Shown here: piece by piece, positions 62,370-64,000 of the stretch
Numbering within the stretch: the stretch's first letter is position 1
Layout of the letters: every line of letters begins with the position of its first letter
Assembly (NCBI RefSeq): GCF_026127265.1
Contig: NZ_WWFG01000001.1
Location: 1,618,501-1,682,500 of the forward strand
Direction of reading: 5' to 3'
Origin: Nostoc sp. KVJ3
GTDB lineage: Bacteria > Cyanobacteriota > Cyanobacteriia > Cyanobacteriales > Nostocaceae
Length of the DNA stretch: 64,000 nucleotides
Notes under the pieces: model-generated
Seen by the model: only the letters and a program-made list of their open reading frames with translations
Database searches by the model: none
Told to the model about the DNA's origin: nothing
Translations under genes and position numbers: made by a program

Positions 62370-63227
62370 TTAACCTTTTTCCCCCGAAGGATTTTGGCGC
62401 TGAGATTTTAATTCGATTTCGCCATAAATCTGCAATGCAGAACGCCAAACTATATAGCCTTCAGGACTTAAATGTAAGCCATCAGTAGTAAATTCGCGGC
62501 GGAGATTTCCTTGTTTGTTGGTAAACAGGGGATATAAATCGAGATATTTGACACCTTTTTTGGTAGATATACTTTGCAGTTGCTGATTCAACTCGCGAAT
62601 CCGACTATTAGCAACGGCTAACAGTTTATCTTTTCCTTTCCAGGTCGCTTCTTCTGCCGCATGTGGCAAAATCGATTGGACAACAATTTGCGCTGTGGGA
62701 TGCGTCTTTTGGAGGTAATTGATAATTTGGCGCTGATTATCTAAAATTACCCCATTGCTCATCCCCCGAATTAGGTCATTAATGCCAATCATCACAAAAA
62801 TTACCTCTGGCTGGGTACGGTCAAATATCTTCAATCTGTTCAAAAGTCCATTGCTGGTTTCGCCAGAAATTCCTTGATTGAGCCAAGTTTTACCTTCGGG
62901 TAATAACTCAGGGGGAAACCACAAACTTAGCGAATCTCCCGCCAGGATGCTTAAATGCCCAGGATGTTGGTCAGATGCAACCTTAGCTTCTTGTTTGAGG
63001 ATGTCTACCCACTCTTGGTAAGTGAGTTGGTGACGGCGACCCAAATCAGGTGTAACAATTTGGGGTGAGTTGTTCAGGTTGATTGATTCTGAGGATGTTA
63101 CTATCCCAAAAAAGGCGGACAATCTCTGCTGTTGCCAAATTAGCAGGATGACCGCCAACATTAGGATGCCGTTGGTTAACAGCGAGAAAAATGCCCAGAT
63201 AGGAAAGGTTTTTGCAGAAGTAGACAC
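62370..63227 (-). CDS. SGNH/GDSL hydrolase
   Basis: The 285-residue protein has an N-terminal membrane helix (ALFSLLTNGILMLAVILLIW-like, about residues 12-30). The SGNH blocks are LSILAGDSLSLWF (Ser), QGISGETSNGLL (Gly), FVMIGINDLIRGMS (Asn) and TTDGLHLSPEGYIVW (Asp/His). The start is GTG. Such enzymes deacylate or esterify sugars or lipids outside the membrane; the substrate is unknown. Confidence 0.9.
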   Translation of the reverse strand: MSTSAKTFPIWAFFSLLTNGILMLAVILLIWQQQRLSAFFGIVTSSESINLNNSPQIVTPDLGRRHQLTYQEWVDILKQEAKVASDQHPGHLSILAGDSLSLWFPPELLPEGKTWLNQGISGETSNGLLNRLKIFDRTQPEVIFVMIGINDLIRGMSNGVILDNQRQIINYLQKTHPTAQIVVQSILPHAAEEATWKGKDKLLAVANSRIRELNQQLQSISTKKGVKYLDLYPLFTNKQGNLRREFTTDGLHLSPEGYIVWRSALQIYGEIELKSQRQNPSGEKG

Positions 63228-63349
63228 GACTAGCGAAATTTACCAATTATTTGAATCAAATTTTAACGCTAGCGATCGCAAATTACACAATTTTAAAATG
63301 GGGATTGAGGAGATGGGGGAGATAAATAACTCCTAACTCCTAACTCCTA

Positions 63350-64000
63350 CTAAGTCGGACGATCGCCAAACTCGGAGTTGTAACCTTCTTCGCCGTGTTC
63401 GTTGATATCCAAACCTTGCAATTCAGCTTCTTCTTTGACTCGCAGACCGACTGTAGCATCAATAACCTTGAGAATAATCCACGTACCAACAGCTGCGATC
63501 GCATAAGCAACGGCAATTGCTGCTAGTTCAACTCCCAATTCCCCAAAATTACCACGCAATACTCCCTCTTTACCTCCGCCGTTGACTTGAGTTGTGGCAA
63601 AGATGGCGGTTAAAATTGCCCCGACTGTACCACCAACGCCATGCACGGGATAGGTATCTAAAGCATCGTCAATTTCTAGCTTGTGCTTGAAACTGATGGC
63701 ATAGAAGCAAACAAAGGCGGTAATGAAACCAATTAAAATCGCTGATAGGGGTGTGACAAACCCGGCGGCGGGAGTGATGCCCACTAAACCAGCAACGGCC
63801 CCTGTAGCTGCTCCTACGGCGGTTGGTTTACCCCGTAAAACTGCTTCCATAATTAGCCACATTAATGCTGCTGCTGCTGCCGCCGCATTGGTGGCAACAA
63901 AGGCTGTTGTTGCCAGATTGGTAACGACGCTACCAGAAGTTCCACTAGCAACAGATAGGGCGCTCCCAGCGTTGAAGCCGAACCAACCAAACCACAGCAA
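63350..64000 (-). CDS. amt: Ammonium transporter Amt, C-terminal part
   Basis: This 216-residue fragment runs off the window edge. It covers the later helices and cytosolic tail of Amt/MEP: WFGWFGFNAGSAL, then AFVCFYAISFKHKLEIDDALD with VHGVGGTVGAILTAIFATTQ. DALDTYPVHGVGG is the conserved region with the second pore His. Such transporters bring NH4+/NH3 across the membrane and are usually under NtcA control, but the promoter is outside the window. Confidence 0.95.
   Translation of the reverse strand: MLWFGWFGFNAGSALSVASGTSGSVVTNLATTAFVATNAAAAAAALMWLIMEAVLRGKPTAVGAATGAVAGLVGITPAAGFVTPLSAILIGFITAFVCFYAISFKHKLEIDDALDTYPVHGVGGTVGAILTAIFATTQVNGGGKEGVLRGNFGELGVELAAIAVAYAIAAVGTWIILKVIDATVGLRVKEEAELQGLDINEHGEEGYNSEFGDRPT

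Overview
This window looks like the chromosome of a filamentous, probably heterocyst-forming cyanobacterium of the Nostoc type. It carries acsF (chlorophyll E-ring cyclase), a cyAbrB regulator, a DUF2996 protein, many copies of the HIP1 octamer (GCGATCGC), CCCTGCT-type tandem heptamers and several families of palindromic or MITE-like repeats. No rRNA, tRNA, CRISPR array, complete insertion sequence or prophage was seen. The window ends inside an ammonium transporter gene.

Layout. 0.2-3.1 kb: pyrR, a cobD/cbiB gene broken by a one-base frameshift, an Rrf2-type regulator and a divergent cyAbrB gene. 3.4-9.9 kb: a ClC antiporter with CBS domains, a zinc-ribbon membrane protein, a two-gene Panacea-type toxin-antitoxin pair and a large soluble-type lytic transglycosylase. 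10.4-14.4 kb: the most unusual stretch. It holds a TIR-domain gene coupled to a small membrane protein, a Uma2 nuclease-like gene, and a caspase-like protease with an EF-hand loop, one membrane helix and a C-terminal mannan-binding (MVL-like) lectin motif. Just upstream of the protease lies a small protein resembling the EACC1 component of conflict systems. 14.8-21.6 kb: housekeeping genes (FAD hydroxylase, YebC, AGE-type epimerase, acsF) plus an orphan HsdR-N-like protein.

22-32 kb: a large CARDB-repeat/calpain-like protease with four tandem 357-bp units, secreted proteins, an alpha/beta hydrolase, a DMT exporter, a NYN-domain protein and an M15 peptidase. 32-41.8 kb: mnmG, a GspC/PilP-like membrane protein, two peptidoglycan hydrolases, an orphan VMAP-type HTH protein, a bestrophin and holB, which seems to start at ATT. 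42-53 kb: DUF411 and TPR proteins, the metY-metX pair, an aldo/keto reductase, an RRM protein, ilvA, and a zinc-ribbon/duplicated-domain gene pair. 53.9-64 kb: hsp20, a divergent tonB / exbB-exbD locus, cobL, a RelE-like toxin-antitoxin pair whose toxin seems to have lost its centre, a methyltransferase, ispH, an SGNH hydrolase and amt.

Themes. Methionine synthesis by direct sulfhydrylation is encoded by neighbouring metY and metX. Cobalamin synthesis is represented by cobL and the damaged cobD. TonB with ExbB/ExbD would energise outer-membrane uptake. Defence or regulated-death functions cluster at 6-14 kb. A MITE family with ends like AAGTAGGTAGGCG sits at the stop codons of three genes (holB, ispH and an amidase), so mobile repeats appear to have shaped gene ends here.
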